A stretch of 64,000 bases of DNA from Acidobacteriota bacterium (GCA_016192145.1 JACPUT010000011.1:1-64000); one strand, 5' to 3'. Positions 30,362-39,286 are shown, numbered from the stretch's first letter. Program-made: numbers and translations. The notes: a model not told the origin generated them from the sequence alone.

Positions 30362-31437
30362 GGCATCCCATCCTGGCGCGACGCACCACGCTCGCTGCCT
30401 ACCTGCTCGCCTGGGTCCCCTTCGGGGGACTCATGGCCGTGCTGGGGCGGAGCCAGGGCTGGACCTGGACGGAGGCCCTGACGCTGGCCGTGGCCCAGAC
30501 CCTCTCAGCGGCCTTCCTCGTGCTCTCCGCCTGGTACCTGTGCCGGGCCCTGCCCCTGGAGCGGGTCCAATCCTCGGCGCGCTGGGTCGCCTGGTCCGTG
30601 GACGCGCTGCTCGTGGGGCTCGCCTGGGCCGGGTTGGCCACGCTGGAGGCCCGGGCCCTGGCGCTGATTCCGGATTTCCTGGACCTGCCCTCCAAGGTCG
30701 CGAAGGCCTTCCCCGTGCTCTGGGCCCTCGGGGCGCTCTTCCAGGCGGCGGGCATCGCGCTCCACTACCTCCTGCTTGCCTTGGAGCGGAGCCGGGATGC
30801 GGAGAAGGCCGGCCAGGCCCTCAAGGCCCTCGCCCAGGAGGCGGAGCTGAAGGCCCTGCGGGCCCAGATCAATCCCCACTTCCTGTTCAACAGCCTCAAC
30901 AGCATCAGCGCCCTCACGAGCCTGGACCCGGCCAAGGCCCGAACCATGTGCGTGCTGCTCTCCGATTTCCTGCGGATCACGCTGGGGCTGGGGGAACGCG
31001 CCTCGGTGAGCCTCACGGAGGAACTGGCCCTCCTGCGGACCTACCTGGAAATTGAAAAGGTCCGTTTCGGCAGGCGTCTGGAGGTGGCCTGGGATATCCA
31101 GGAGGCGGTCGCCGCCATCCACCTGCCGCCCCTCCTGCTCCAGCCCCTGGTGGAGAACGCCATCAAGCATGGCATCGCCCAGGTAGCGGAGGGCGGCGTG
31201 CTGGACATCCGGGCCTGGGCCGAGGATGGCCGCGCGCTCATCCAGGTGGAGAATCCCCGGGATCCCGATGAGCCCGTGCCGCCGGGCCTCGGGCTCGGCC
31301 TGCGGGCCGTCCGGGAACGCCTGAAGGGCCGCTTCGGCGAGCGGGCCCGCCTGGAGCTGGAATCCGGCCCGACCTTCCATCGCGTCCGCCTCAACATCCC
31401 CCTGCATGAATCCAAGGAGGCCCCTTGCGCGCCCTGA
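30358..31437 (+). CDS. LytS/YehU-type sensor histidine kinase
   Basis: 359 residues with four hydrophobic segments (12-30, 43-62, 85-105, 118-142), then the His_kinase domain with phospho-His174 in QINPHFLFNSLNSI and a HATPase with LLLQPLVENAIKHGI and LGLGLRAVRERL. It starts at GTG 30358, overlapping the LiaF-like stop, and its end overlaps the LytTR regulator. The kinase has few extracellular residues, so it probably senses through the two LiaF-like partners (inference). Confidence 0.93.
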   Translation: MRHPILARRTTLAAYLLAWVPFGGLMAVLGRSQGWTWTEALTLAVAQTLSAAFLVLSAWYLCRALPLERVQSSARWVAWSVDALLVGLAWAGLATLEARALALIPDFLDLPSKVAKAFPVLWALGALFQAAGIALHYLLLALERSRDAEKAGQALKALAQEAELKALRAQINPHFLFNSLNSISALTSLDPAKARTMCVLLSDFLRITLGLGERASVSLTEELALLRTYLEIEKVRFGRRLEVAWDIQEAVAAIHLPPLLLQPLVENAIKHGIAQVAEGGVLDIRAWAEDGRALIQVENPRDPDEPVPPGLGLGLRAVRERLKGRFGERARLELESGPTFHRVRLNIPLHESKEAPCAP

Positions 31438-32159
31438 TCGTAGACGACGAAGACCTCGGTCGGGCCGTGGTGCGGGAGCACCTCGGCGCCCATCCGGATA
31501 TCGAGGTGGTCGGGGAGGCCTCCAACGGATTCGAGGCCCTCAAGCTGGCCGGCGAGCTGAAGCCCGACCTGCTGTTCCTGGATATCCAAATGCCCAAGTT
31601 GGATGGATTCGAGGTGCTGGAACTCCTGGAGGGGGATCCCGCCGTGGTCTTCGTCACGGCCTTCGACCAGCACGCCCTCAAGGCCTTCGATGCCCACGCC
31701 GTCGATTACCTCCTGAAGCCCTTCTCCAAGGAGCGCTTCGATGCGGCGGTGGAGAAGGCCCGGGCCCAGCATACGGGCCGCAAGAGCCCCACCGCCCAGG
31801 CCCCTGCCCTCAGCGCCTCCGCCCACCCCCGGCTGGAGCGCATCGTCGTGAAGGATGGCGCCAAGGTCACGGTGGTGCCCCTCGATAAGTTGGATTATGT
31901 GCAGGCGCAGGATGACTACGTCCTCCTGCGATTTGAAGGGCGGAGCATCCTCAAGCAGCAAACCCTCTCTACCCTGGAGTCCCAGTTGCCGGGAGACCGT
32001 TTCATCCGCATCCACCGCAGTTACATCCTGAACCTCGAACGGTTGTCCAAGATCGAGCCCGATGGCAAGGACAGCCGCGATGCCCTGCTGCGGGACGGGA
32101 CCCGGCTCCCCATCAGCAAGCAGGGGTGGCAAAGGTTGAAGGAAAGCTGGGAAGGCTGA
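31425..32159 (+). CDS. LytTR-family response regulator
   Basis: 244 residues: a receiver with acidic pair D7-D8, phospho-acceptor D53 in LLFLDIQMP, Thr78 and Lys98 in DYLLKPF, then a Ser/Ala/Pro linker and a LytTR DNA-binding domain (about 140-240; LDYVQAQDDYVLLRF, FIRIHRSYILNLERL). The start is TTG 31425, four bases after AAGGAGG. It is the cognate regulator of the LytS-type kinase. Likely targets are envelope genes. It is convergent with birA, nine bases apart. Confidence 0.95.
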   Translation: MRALIVDDEDLGRAVVREHLGAHPDIEVVGEASNGFEALKLAGELKPDLLFLDIQMPKLDGFEVLELLEGDPAVVFVTAFDQHALKAFDAHAVDYLLKPFSKERFDAAVEKARAQHTGRKSPTAQAPALSASAHPRLERIVVKDGAKVTVVPLDKLDYVQAQDDYVLLRFEGRSILKQQTLSTLESQLPGDRFIRIHRSYILNLERLSKIEPDGKDSRDALLRDGTRLPISKQGWQRLKESWEG

Positions 32160-32167
32160 GGCGTACC

Positions 32168-32845
32168 TCAGTTGGACAACCCGCGGATATCCCCGGCGCT
32201 GATGCGCTGGATGCCTTCGGCCGTGGTGGCCTTCAGGCGCCCATCATCTTCCCAGCCCAGGCAGACGCCCTGCCCGCCCTCCCAGCGAAAGGGGTGGCCT
32301 TCGGCGGGCCAGCGGAAGGCTGGTGGCGAGATGGGCTCCAAGCGCTGCCACCGGTCGAGGATCGCCAAGGCGAGTTGGGTGCGGTCCAGGGCCTGGACCC
32401 CCAGATCGGCCAGACAGGCCGCCGGGAAGGCCCGACCCGGGAGCTCCGGGGCCGCCGCAAGGTTTACCCCCAATCCCAGGATCAGGCGGCTCCCCACCCG
32501 CTCGCCGATGATGCCCCCCAGCTTCACCAGGCGGCCATCTTTCCGGGCCACGAGATCATTGGGCCACTTGAGGCCAAGCTCGACCCCCGTGGGCGCGAGG
32601 GCCGCGATCACCCCATCCATGGCCCGCTGGAGGAGGATCCCGGGGGGGAGGTCGGGGGGTGCGAGGCTCACCGAGAGCCAGAGTCCCTGCCCCTCTCCGC
32701 TCTCCCACCGGTGCCCCTGCCGTCCCCTTCCCTCGGTCTGGGCATCGGCCATGACAGCGCAGGGGTGCAATTCCGGGTGGCGGCGCAGGAAGGTCTGGGT
32801 GGAATCCACCCGGGCCAGCCGGATGAGGGGGATGGGGCCCACCAT
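32168..32845 (-). CDS. birA: Biotin-[acetyl-CoA-carboxylase] ligase
   Basis: 225 residues, catalytic and C-terminal domains only, with no DNA-binding winged helix, so it modifies carboxylases but does not repress. Motifs: RVDSTQTFL, TEGRGRQGHRW (biotinyl-AMP loop), LKWPNDLV, KLGGIIGER and LGLGVNL. ATG 32845 is the natural start because before insertion of the element at 32848-33175 it overlapped the coaX stop as TAATG. The insertion has removed the coaX-derived ribosome site, and no clear Shine-Dalgarno remains directly before the ATG, so expression may be reduced or driven from within the element. Confidence 0.93.
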   Translation of the reverse strand: MVGPIPLIRLARVDSTQTFLRRHPELHPCAVMADAQTEGRGRQGHRWESGEGQGLWLSVSLAPPDLPPGILLQRAMDGVIAALAPTGVELGLKWPNDLVARKDGRLVKLGGIIGERVGSRLILGLGVNLAAAPELPGRAFPAACLADLGVQALDRTQLALAILDRWQRLEPISPPAFRWPAEGHPFRWEGGQGVCLGWEDDGRLKATTAEGIQRISAGDIRGLSN

Positions 32846-32847
32846 TA

Positions 32848-33175
32848 GGGCCTGTTCATGAATAAATTTGCCATTTGCGGGGGTCGTCGGCGGAGTAAGC
32901 CGGCGGCCGACCGAGGGTGTATCGGGAATACAGGGAGGGGAGGCTCCATCTCTGGGAGCCGAAGGCAACCAGGAGCGGCGCGCAGCGCCGCGTTCGATGG
33001 AGCCAACGCTGGATTACGACAGCCGCCGACCCTCGCCCGAAGGGTTGCCCCCTCTTCGCGCCCCCAGCCGCGTCGTGCCGCTTGCACGATGTCACCACAT
33101 CGCGCTGCGCGCCTCTCCTTGCTGGATGGCGCGAATAGGGGGCAACAAATGGCAAGTTTATTCATGAACAGGCCC
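32848..33175. mobile_element. MITE-like non-autonomous element, 328 bp
   Basis: Terminal inverted repeats of 30 bases begin GGGCCTGTTCATGAATAAA at both ends, with one mismatch (base 20). The element is flanked by the direct repeat TTA at 32845-32847 and 33176-33178. Removing the element and one TTA restores coaX and birA joined as TAATG. No transposase is present; apparent open frames on both strands begin and end in the repeats and look non-coding. The 3-bp T-A duplication recalls some IS5-family members, so an IS5-like transposase elsewhere may mobilise it (inference). The interior has a GGCGC/GCGCC stem. Confidence 0.9.
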
Positions 33176-33961
33176 TTAGCCCTGGTTCTTGAGCCAGAGG
33201 ATCCGGAGGCCCTCCAGGGTCAGATCCGGGGCGATGTGCTGGATGTACTTGCTGTGCTGGGCGATGACCCGGGCCAGGCCACCCGTGGCCACCACGGCCG
33301 CGCTGGGGTACTCCTCCCGGAGCCGCGCGAGGATGCCATCCACCTGGCCCACGTAGCCGTAGAACAGGCCCGACTGCATGGCCTGCACGGTGTTGCGGCC
33401 CACGAGCCGCTCGGGTTCGGTGATCTCGATGCGGGGCAGCCGGGAGGCGCGCTGGAAGAGCGCCTCGGCGCTGATCTTGAGGCCGGGGGTGATGAGGCCG
33501 CCCAGGTACTCCCGCTTCTCGTTCACCACATCAAAGGTGGTGGCCGTGCCGAAGTCCACGGCGATCAGGGGCGCCCCATAGGATTCGAGGCCCGCCACCG
33601 CGTTCACGAGGCGGTCGGCGCCCAGTTCGGCGGGGTTGTCGATGGCGATCTTGAGGCCGGTCTTGATGCCGGGCTCGATCCAGAAGGGGCTCACGTTGAA
33701 GTAGGCCTTGGCCCAGCCTTCCAGCACGGGATGGAGGGGGGGCACCACGGAGGAGATGACGAGGCGGGCGATCTCATGGGCTTCGATGTTCTTGTGGCGC
33801 AGCAGGGCCAGCGTGGAGAGGCCGTACTCGTCCACGGTGCGCTCCCGGCTCGTGGCGAGGCGCCAGGAACAGAGGAGGGGTGCCTTCGGCCCCTTGGACA
33901 GGTCGAAGATCCCCAGGACGATGTTCGTGTTGCCGACGTCCACGGCCAAGAGCAGGCTCAT
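33176..33961 (-). CDS. coaX: Type III pantothenate kinase
   Basis: 261 residues of the ASKHA-fold CoaX family, which phosphorylates pantothenate in the first step of coenzyme A synthesis. It has LLAVDVGNTNIVLGIFD (phosphate 1), RLVNAVAGLESYGAPLIAVDFGTATTFDVV, YLGGLITPGLKISAEALFQRASRLPRIE and VVATGGLA. The start is ATG 33961 with GGAGG four bases upstream. It was directly coupled to birA before the element inserted; the coaX stop codon TAA is one copy of the target duplication and coding sequence is intact. Confidence 0.96.
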   Translation of the reverse strand: MSLLLAVDVGNTNIVLGIFDLSKGPKAPLLCSWRLATSRERTVDEYGLSTLALLRHKNIEAHEIARLVISSVVPPLHPVLEGWAKAYFNVSPFWIEPGIKTGLKIAIDNPAELGADRLVNAVAGLESYGAPLIAVDFGTATTFDVVNEKREYLGGLITPGLKISAEALFQRASRLPRIEITEPERLVGRNTVQAMQSGLFYGYVGQVDGILARLREEYPSAAVVATGGLARVIAQHSKYIQHIAPDLTLEGLRILWLKNQG

Positions 33962-34058
33962 TGCGCCTCCAGCCTTCCAGCTTCACCTACCGCTGGGACG
34001 GTGTCTACGCACCCCTGCCCCATTCAACGGACCCGGGGTGCGTGCCGAAGAAGCCCCC

Positions 34059-34634
34059 ATGCAGAGTTCCGGCGGAGACTTTGATGTCACCCATCTCAGG
34101 GGTCGCGTGGCGGCACTGATCCGGGCCAGCGTGCTGGCCACGCTGACGGACGCCCAGAAAATGAAGCTGCGGGAGGCCCTTCCACCTGAGGCAAGGAGCT
34201 TCATGGCCCAGGCGCCGGAGGCCGAAGGCTGGGTTCCCACGTCCCTCCTGGCCCGGTTCCTGGCCGAGGCCCAGGCCCTCTCACAGGTGCGCACCGCTCG
34301 CAGCCGGGCCCAGATGCAGGCCGATGTCCTGCTAGAGGGGGTTCCCGCGTTGCAGGGGGCCGGACCGCGGGAGGTGGTCGCCCGCCTGCCCTGGTTCTAT
34401 TCGGAGGTCCACCAAGGAGGGCGGATCTCCCTCTCCGATGTGACCGAGGGGAAGGCGGTGGTCCATGTCCTGGCCCGCTACCCCTATCCCGACTGGTACA
34501 CCGAAGTGCTGCCCATGTGGCTCCGCCGGGCCCTGGAACGGGCGGGAGGAAAGGAAGTTCAGGTTCGGCATCACCCTCCGGTCCCTCCAGGCGAGCCCTG
34601 GCTCCATCACTACGACTTGAGTTGGAAGCCCTGA
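34059..34634 (+). CDS. Unidentified protein, 191 residues
   Basis: Starting MQSSGGDFDVTHLRGRVA. A helical N-terminal half (LTDAQKMKLREALPPEARSFM, TSLLARFLAEAQALSQV) leads to a mixed C-terminal half (LPWFYSEVHQGGRISLSDVTEGKAVVHVLARYPYPDWY, then HHYDLSWKP at the end). I do not recognise the family with confidence; the layout faintly recalls myxobacterial DUF2378-like or heme-NO-binding-like small proteins. ATG 34059 was chosen because further upstream the frame is antisense to coaX. It overlaps phzF tail to tail by 25 bases. Confidence 0.65.
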   Translation: MQSSGGDFDVTHLRGRVAALIRASVLATLTDAQKMKLREALPPEARSFMAQAPEAEGWVPTSLLARFLAEAQALSQVRTARSRAQMQADVLLEGVPALQGAGPREVVARLPWFYSEVHQGGRISLSDVTEGKAVVHVLARYPYPDWYTEVLPMWLRRALERAGGKEVQVRHHPPVPPGEPWLHHYDLSWKP

Positions 34635-35419
34635 CCTCCATCGAGCAGGAAGTGGCCCTCCAGCACCTTCACGGCGCGGCCGCCGATGCGGACCCGGTCA
34701 CCGATCAACCTGCAGGCCAGTTGCCCGCCGCGCGCCGAGGCCTGGAACGCCGTGAGCTCCGTGCGTCCCAACCGCTCGGCCCAGTAGGGGATGAGCGTGC
34801 AGTGGGCGCTGCCGGTGACGGGGTCCTCGGGTACCCCAGCCCCGGGGAAGAAACACCGGGAGACGAAATCCGTGGCGAGGCCGGGGGCCGTGGCCAGCAC
34901 CCCGAAAGCCTCCAGAGCCTTCAATCCCCCGAAGTCGGGACGGAGGGCGCGGATGGTGCCTTCATCCTCGTACACCGCCATCCAATCCCGGGCTTTGCGC
35001 ACTTCCAGGGGCCGGGCGCCCAGCACCGCGGCGATCCGGTCGCGGAGTTCCGGCGCGGGGGTTCCAGGCCGGCTGGGGAAGTCCAGCACCAGCAGGTCTC
35101 CCTCCCGATCCACGGCCAGGGGGCCGCTGCGGCTCTGGAAATCCACGTGATCGCCGGGCTCCAGCTCCGTGAGCAGCAGGAAGGCGCTGGCCAGGGTGGC
35201 GTGGCCGCAGAGGTCCACCTCCTCCTCGGGGGTGAACCAGCGGATGCGCCATCCCGCGGGTTCCCTCACCAGGAAGGCCGTTTCGGCGAGGTTGTTCTCC
35301 GCGGCGATGGCCTGCAGGGTCGAGTCCGGAAGCCAGGCTTTCAGGGGCATCACCGCGGCGGGATTGCCGGTGAAGGGGCGATCCGCGAAGGCATCGATCT
35401 GATGGATGGGCAGGCGCAT
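34610..35419 (-). CDS. PhzF family isomerase-like protein
   Basis: 269 residues with the two-lobed diaminopimelate-epimerase-like fold of PhzF: IHQIDAFADRPFTGNPAAVMPL, catalytic Glu in NNLAETAFLV, RWFTPEEEVDLCGHATLASA and GVPEDPVTGSAHCTLIPYWA. PhzF isomerises a phenazine precursor; most relatives, probably including this one, act on unknown metabolites. No phenazine genes are nearby. The 3' end overlaps the convergent unknown gene. Confidence 0.9.
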   Translation of the reverse strand: MRLPIHQIDAFADRPFTGNPAAVMPLKAWLPDSTLQAIAAENNLAETAFLVREPAGWRIRWFTPEEEVDLCGHATLASAFLLLTELEPGDHVDFQSRSGPLAVDREGDLLVLDFPSRPGTPAPELRDRIAAVLGARPLEVRKARDWMAVYEDEGTIRALRPDFGGLKALEAFGVLATAPGLATDFVSRCFFPGAGVPEDPVTGSAHCTLIPYWAERLGRTELTAFQASARGGQLACRLIGDRVRIGGRAVKVLEGHFLLDGGQGFQLKS

Positions 35420-35480
35420 GGCAACTCCTCAGGGAAGCATGCCCTGAGATGCGGCCGGTCGGATCGGATCTGACGAAGCG

Positions 35481-37451
35481 TCAGCTCTGGGCCGCTTCGA
35501 GCGCCCCTTGGGCTTCTTCCCAGGCGGTCATGGCGTAGGCCAGTTCCTCCTCGATGGATTTCTGAACGTTCAGCTTTTCGGTGAAGGGCTGCCAGTCGGA
35601 GGGATCCATCTCAGCCAATTCCTTCTGCACGGCGTCCATGCGGGCTTCCAGTTCAGCGACCTTGGCCTCGGCTTCGGAAACGTGGCGCTCCAGGCGCTTG
35701 ACCTGCTTCTGCCTTTCCTTGTCCACGGCCTTGGGCTTGGCGATCTCGGCGAGGAGTTCGGGCTTCTTCTCCGGGGCCTTCTCCGCCTTCGCAGGCTTCT
35801 TGGGTTCCTTCACGCCGTCGCCGGCCTCATCCTCGCTGCCGAGGTCGAGGTCCACCCAGGCCCGATGATCTTCGTAGCCGCCTTCGCGGGTCTCGGCCTT
35901 GCCCTCGTGGATGCGGAGCAAGTGATCCGCCACGCGGCCCAGGAGGTAGCGGTCGTGGGTCACGAGCATCACGGCGCCGGGGAAGGCGAGGATCGCGTCC
36001 TCCACGGCTTCCATGCTGGGGATGTCCATGTGGTTCGTCGGCTCGTCCAGCAGCAGCAGGTTCACGCCCTCTCGGATGAGGGTGGCCAGGCTGAGGCGGG
36101 CCCGCTCGCCTCCGCTCAGGGTGGTGACGGCCTTGTCGATGTCGTCGCCCCGGAACTGGAACTTGGCGAGGAACCCCAGCACGTCCTGCTTCACGGCCTG
36201 GGGATTCACCCCGTGGATCTGCTGGAAGACGTTGTTGCGCTTGTCCAAGTTGCGGTGGTGCTGATCGAAGTAGCCCACCTTCACCTGGGATCCCAGCCGC
36301 GCGCGCCCGGCGACGAAGGGGATCTCGCCCATGATCGCCTTGAGCAGCGTGGATTTGCCGGTGCCGTTGAGACCCACCACGCCCATCTTTTGGCCGCGCT
36401 TCAGCTGCAGTTGGTCGATCGGTCCCCAGAGTGCCTTCCCATCCCAGCCCACGGCGACCTCCTCGAGGACGAGGGCCACGTCGCCGCTGCGCAGGGTTTC
36501 CGGGAAGGAGAACTTCACCTTCCGGCGGTCTGACAGGGGCTTCTGGATGCGCTGGAGCTTGGAGAGGTGGGTGCGGCGGCCCCGGGCCTGCTTCGTGTTC
36601 TGGCCCGCGATGTTGCGGCGGATGTACTCTTCCTGCTTCTTGATGTAGTCCTGCTGGCGCTCGAAGTGGCGCTCCTGCAGCTCGAGCTCCTGCTCCTTCT
36701 TCTCCACGAACTCACTGTAGTTGCCTTCGTAGATCCGGCTCTTGCCCAGCTCGATCTCCAGGATGGATTCGGCGATCCGGTCGAGGAAATAGCGGTCATG
36801 GCTGATGACGACGACGGTGGCGTTCGTGTCTTGAAGGAACTCCTCCAACCACCTGAGCGAGGGCAGGTCGAGGTGGTTGGTGGGCTCGTCCAGCAGGAGC
36901 AGGTCTTCACCTTGGAGGATGGCCTTGGCGAGCATCACGCGGCTTTTCTGGCCGCCGCTGAGGCTCGCCACTTCCAGCTCGAACTGGGCCTGGCTGAATC
37001 CAAGCGACTGGAGGATGCTCTCCGCCCGGGCCCGAATGCTGAAGCCATCGAGGCGCTCGAAGGCCTCGGTAACCTTCTGGTACCGCTCCATCACGGCGTC
37101 CAGCTCCACGCCTGGCTCCGCCATGCGGTGTTCCAGCTCACGCATTTCGTGCTGCAGCTTCTCCACGTCGCCGAAGGCCGCGAGGGTCTCCTCCAGCACG
37201 GTGCCGCCCGTCTCCGGCACGAGATCCTGGGCGTAGTGGCCGTAGCGCACGCCCCGCTCGCGGGAAGGCTTCACCACGGTGCCGCTGTCCGGCTCCAGCT
37301 GGCCGAGGAGCAGCTTGAACACGGTGCTCTTGCCTGCGCCATTGCGGCCGATGACGCCCCAGACCTCGCCTTCCTCCAGGGCCCAGGTGACGTCCTTCAG
37401 GACCTCGTGGGGACCGAAGCGGAGGGACACATGGTTGAGGGAAGCGAGCAT
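35481..37451 (-). CDS. ABC-F family ATPase
   Basis: 656 residues with two ABC domains in one chain. Domain 1: GRNGAGKSTVFKLLLG, LSGGQKSRVMLAKAIL, LLLDEPTNHLD. Domain 2: GLNGTGKSTLLKAIMG, LSGGERARLSLATLI, LLLDEPTNHMD. They are joined by a charged interdomain linker (RHFERQQDYIKKQEEYIRR), and a C-terminal coiled coil (about 555-655) completes the protein as in Uup/ABCF2 types. There are no membrane helices. ABC-F proteins bind ribosomes at the E site to relieve stalling or regulate translation. It is a single gene downstream of tRNA-Ala and its terminator. Confidence 0.94.
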   Translation of the reverse strand: MLASLNHVSLRFGPHEVLKDVTWALEEGEVWGVIGRNGAGKSTVFKLLLGQLEPDSGTVVKPSRERGVRYGHYAQDLVPETGGTVLEETLAAFGDVEKLQHEMRELEHRMAEPGVELDAVMERYQKVTEAFERLDGFSIRARAESILQSLGFSQAQFELEVASLSGGQKSRVMLAKAILQGEDLLLLDEPTNHLDLPSLRWLEEFLQDTNATVVVISHDRYFLDRIAESILEIELGKSRIYEGNYSEFVEKKEQELELQERHFERQQDYIKKQEEYIRRNIAGQNTKQARGRRTHLSKLQRIQKPLSDRRKVKFSFPETLRSGDVALVLEEVAVGWDGKALWGPIDQLQLKRGQKMGVVGLNGTGKSTLLKAIMGEIPFVAGRARLGSQVKVGYFDQHHRNLDKRNNVFQQIHGVNPQAVKQDVLGFLAKFQFRGDDIDKAVTTLSGGERARLSLATLIREGVNLLLLDEPTNHMDIPSMEAVEDAILAFPGAVMLVTHDRYLLGRVADHLLRIHEGKAETREGGYEDHRAWVDLDLGSEDEAGDGVKEPKKPAKAEKAPEKKPELLAEIAKPKAVDKERQKQVKRLERHVSEAEAKVAELEARMDAVQKELAEMDPSDWQPFTEKLNVQKSIEEELAYAMTAWEEAQGALEAAQS

Positions 37452-37486
37452 CGTTCAAGCCTACCGAAGGAGCAACCGCGAAATGG

Positions 37487-37516
37487 AAAAGGGCCGCCTT
37501 GCGGCGGCCCTTTTTT

Positions 37517-37517
<1 letters not shown>
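37487..37517 (-). terminator. Intrinsic terminator of tRNA-Ala
   Basis: GGGCCGCC (37491-37498) pairs perfectly with GGCGGCCC (37503-37510). On the minus strand the four T residues after the stem (AAAA at 37487-37490 on plus) end tRNA-Ala transcription. On the plus strand a seven-T run follows, so the hairpin is bidirectional. Confidence 0.88.
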
Positions 37518-37592
<75 letters not shown>

Positions 37593-37642
37593 GGGGGAGT
37601 AGTTAGAATGCCATCCCTTCCCCGTTCATGCAAGCCCTAATT

Positions 37643-39286
37643 TCATCGGGGATGCAGCCGCAGCCTCGCTCCCAGCTGGACCTTGCTCCCCTTTAACCTG
37701 TTCCACCGACGGAGTTCATCCACGGTTACGCCATATTGCCGCGCGATGGAGAAGAGGGTCTCCCCTCGGGATACGGAATGGTAGGCCGGACGTTCGGGCG
37801 CTTCCGGGGGAGCGGCGGCGGGGGCGCTCGGCGCGGGCCTGGTGGTGGCTTCGTCGGAGGGGATGGCCGGCAAATTGGGAAGGGGACGATCCTCCATGGC
37901 CGGCCGGCTCTGGAGGTCCTTCTCATCGAGCCGCTGCATGGGTGGCGGAGGTACCTGGATCCGCCTACCGGGCTTGAACTGCTTGGCCGTGAGGTCGTTG
38001 GCCTCGAGCAGGTCCTGCGCCCCCACTTTGAACCGCTTGGCGACCTTGGCGGGGGTGTCGCCCTTCCGGATGACATAGGTCTTGAAGTCGAGCCGCTGGC
38101 TGCCCTTGAGGCCCGAGAGCGCCCGGTTGACCTGCATGGCCTTGCCAGGCGGCACCCGCAGGGCATAGCTCCCCGGAGGCGTCGAACCTCGCAGCAGCTC
38201 GGGGTTCAGGTCCTTCAAGGTGGAGACGTCGGTGCCGGAGAGGCGCGCGATGACCGTGAGGCTGGTGGCCTTTTCCACCTGCACGTTCTCGTAGACATAG
38301 GGCGGAAGCTGGGGCACGACGAGTCCGTATTTCTCGGGGTTGCGCCCCACGAGGACGGCCGCGCACATCTCGGGGATGTAGTTCTTGGTCTGGTTCCGCA
38401 GCCAGCGGCTGCGATAGAGATCCCAGAAGTTGCGGCTTCCCACGTTCAAGATGGCGCGTTCCGTGGTGAGCGGACCGGCGTTGTAGCCAATGAGGGCGAG
38501 GTACCAATCCCCGCTGATCTCATGGAGGCGGCGCAGGTATCGGGCGGCGGCGCGAGTGGCCTTCACCGGATCGCGGCGCTCCTCCACCCAGGCGCTGCCC
38601 TTGAGGCCGAAGATGCGGCCGGTGCTGCGCATGAACTGCCACATGCCCACGGCCTTGGCGTAGCTTCGGGCGTCGTTCTTGTAACCACTCTCGATGACCG
38701 CGAGGTAGGCAAGATCCTCGGGCACGCCTTCCTCGCTGAAGACCTGGCGCACCATGGGGAGGTACCGGCTGGCGCGGGAAAGGGATCCTTCCATGAACCC
38801 CTTCTTGGTGGTCGTGAACAGGTTCACCCAGGTGGCGACCTTGTCGTTGAGATCGATGGGGAAATCGTAGGTGACCCCCTCTTCCCCTTCCTTGACGCGA
38901 GCAAGTTCGGAGGCGAGTTCGGCGCCGCTGAGGGAGACCACTTCCTCCTCCGCTTTCATGCCCATGTCGGGTACTTCCTCGCCGAGTTGATCCGAGACCG
39001 TCTTGAGCCGCCCGAGGAGATTCTGGGTCTCGAGGCCCTTCAGCAATCCATCAGGCCAATCGGCGGTGAAGGCTTCCGCTTCATCCACCTGGGCGGCGGC
39101 GGCATCTTCGTCGCCGGATTCGAAGGCGCTCTCAGCCGCGGCGACGAGCTCCCGAAGTCTGGCGAGCCGGGCATCCTGGGGGGCGCCAGCGTGGGTAGGC
39201 GAAAAAAGGACGGCGGCGGGAGGGGCCTGTCGGGAGGACAGGACCATCCCGCCGCAGAGCAGGGCGGCGACGAGGGGTAACCGCAT
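37643..39286 (-). CDS. MltD-like lytic transglycosylase with LysM repeats
   Basis: 547 residues. A signal peptide (about 1-20; RLPLVAALLCGGMVLSS), an N-terminal helical region, then the SLT domain with catalytic Glu in LAYLAVIESGYKNDARSYAKAVGMWQFM and YNAGP at about 270. LysM-type modules follow, the clearest being KTYVIRKGDTPAKVAKRFKV and HSVSRGETLFSIARQYGV, with a proline-rich linker between. It cleaves peptidoglycan in the periplasm, binding glycan by LysM. ATG 39286 is used because the signal peptide begins there; a GTG 11 codons upstream overlaps gcvH. It is directly after gcvH on the same strand. Confidence 0.92.
   Translation of the reverse strand: MRLPLVAALLCGGMVLSSRQAPPAAVLFSPTHAGAPQDARLARLRELVAAAESAFESGDEDAAAAQVDEAEAFTADWPDGLLKGLETQNLLGRLKTVSDQLGEEVPDMGMKAEEEVVSLSGAELASELARVKEGEEGVTYDFPIDLNDKVATWVNLFTTTKKGFMEGSLSRASRYLPMVRQVFSEEGVPEDLAYLAVIESGYKNDARSYAKAVGMWQFMRSTGRIFGLKGSAWVEERRDPVKATRAAARYLRRLHEISGDWYLALIGYNAGPLTTERAILNVGSRNFWDLYRSRWLRNQTKNYIPEMCAAVLVGRNPEKYGLVVPQLPPYVYENVQVEKATSLTVIARLSGTDVSTLKDLNPELLRGSTPPGSYALRVPPGKAMQVNRALSGLKGSQRLDFKTYVIRKGDTPAKVAKRFKVGAQDLLEANDLTAKQFKPGRRIQVPPPPMQRLDEKDLQSRPAMEDRPLPNLPAIPSDEATTRPAPSAPAAAPPEAPERPAYHSVSRGETLFSIARQYGVTVDELRRWNRLKGSKVQLGARLRLHPR

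Noticed and set aside
32846-32968. Longer birA start inside the mobile element
   Set aside because: The extra residues are encoded by the element; the catalytic domain and the reconstructed empty site both point to ATG 32845.
32856-33167. Open frames of about 100 codons on both strands inside the MITE-like element
   Set aside because: Both begin and end inside the inverted repeats, share only repeat-encoded ends, and show no transposase features.
33708-34058. Upstream extension of the unknown gene at 34059
   Set aside because: This part is antisense to the 5' half of coaX and has antisense-type composition.
37736-39280. Long plus-strand frame opposite the LysM transglycosylase
   Set aside because: Antisense of a protein with clear SLT and LysM motifs.
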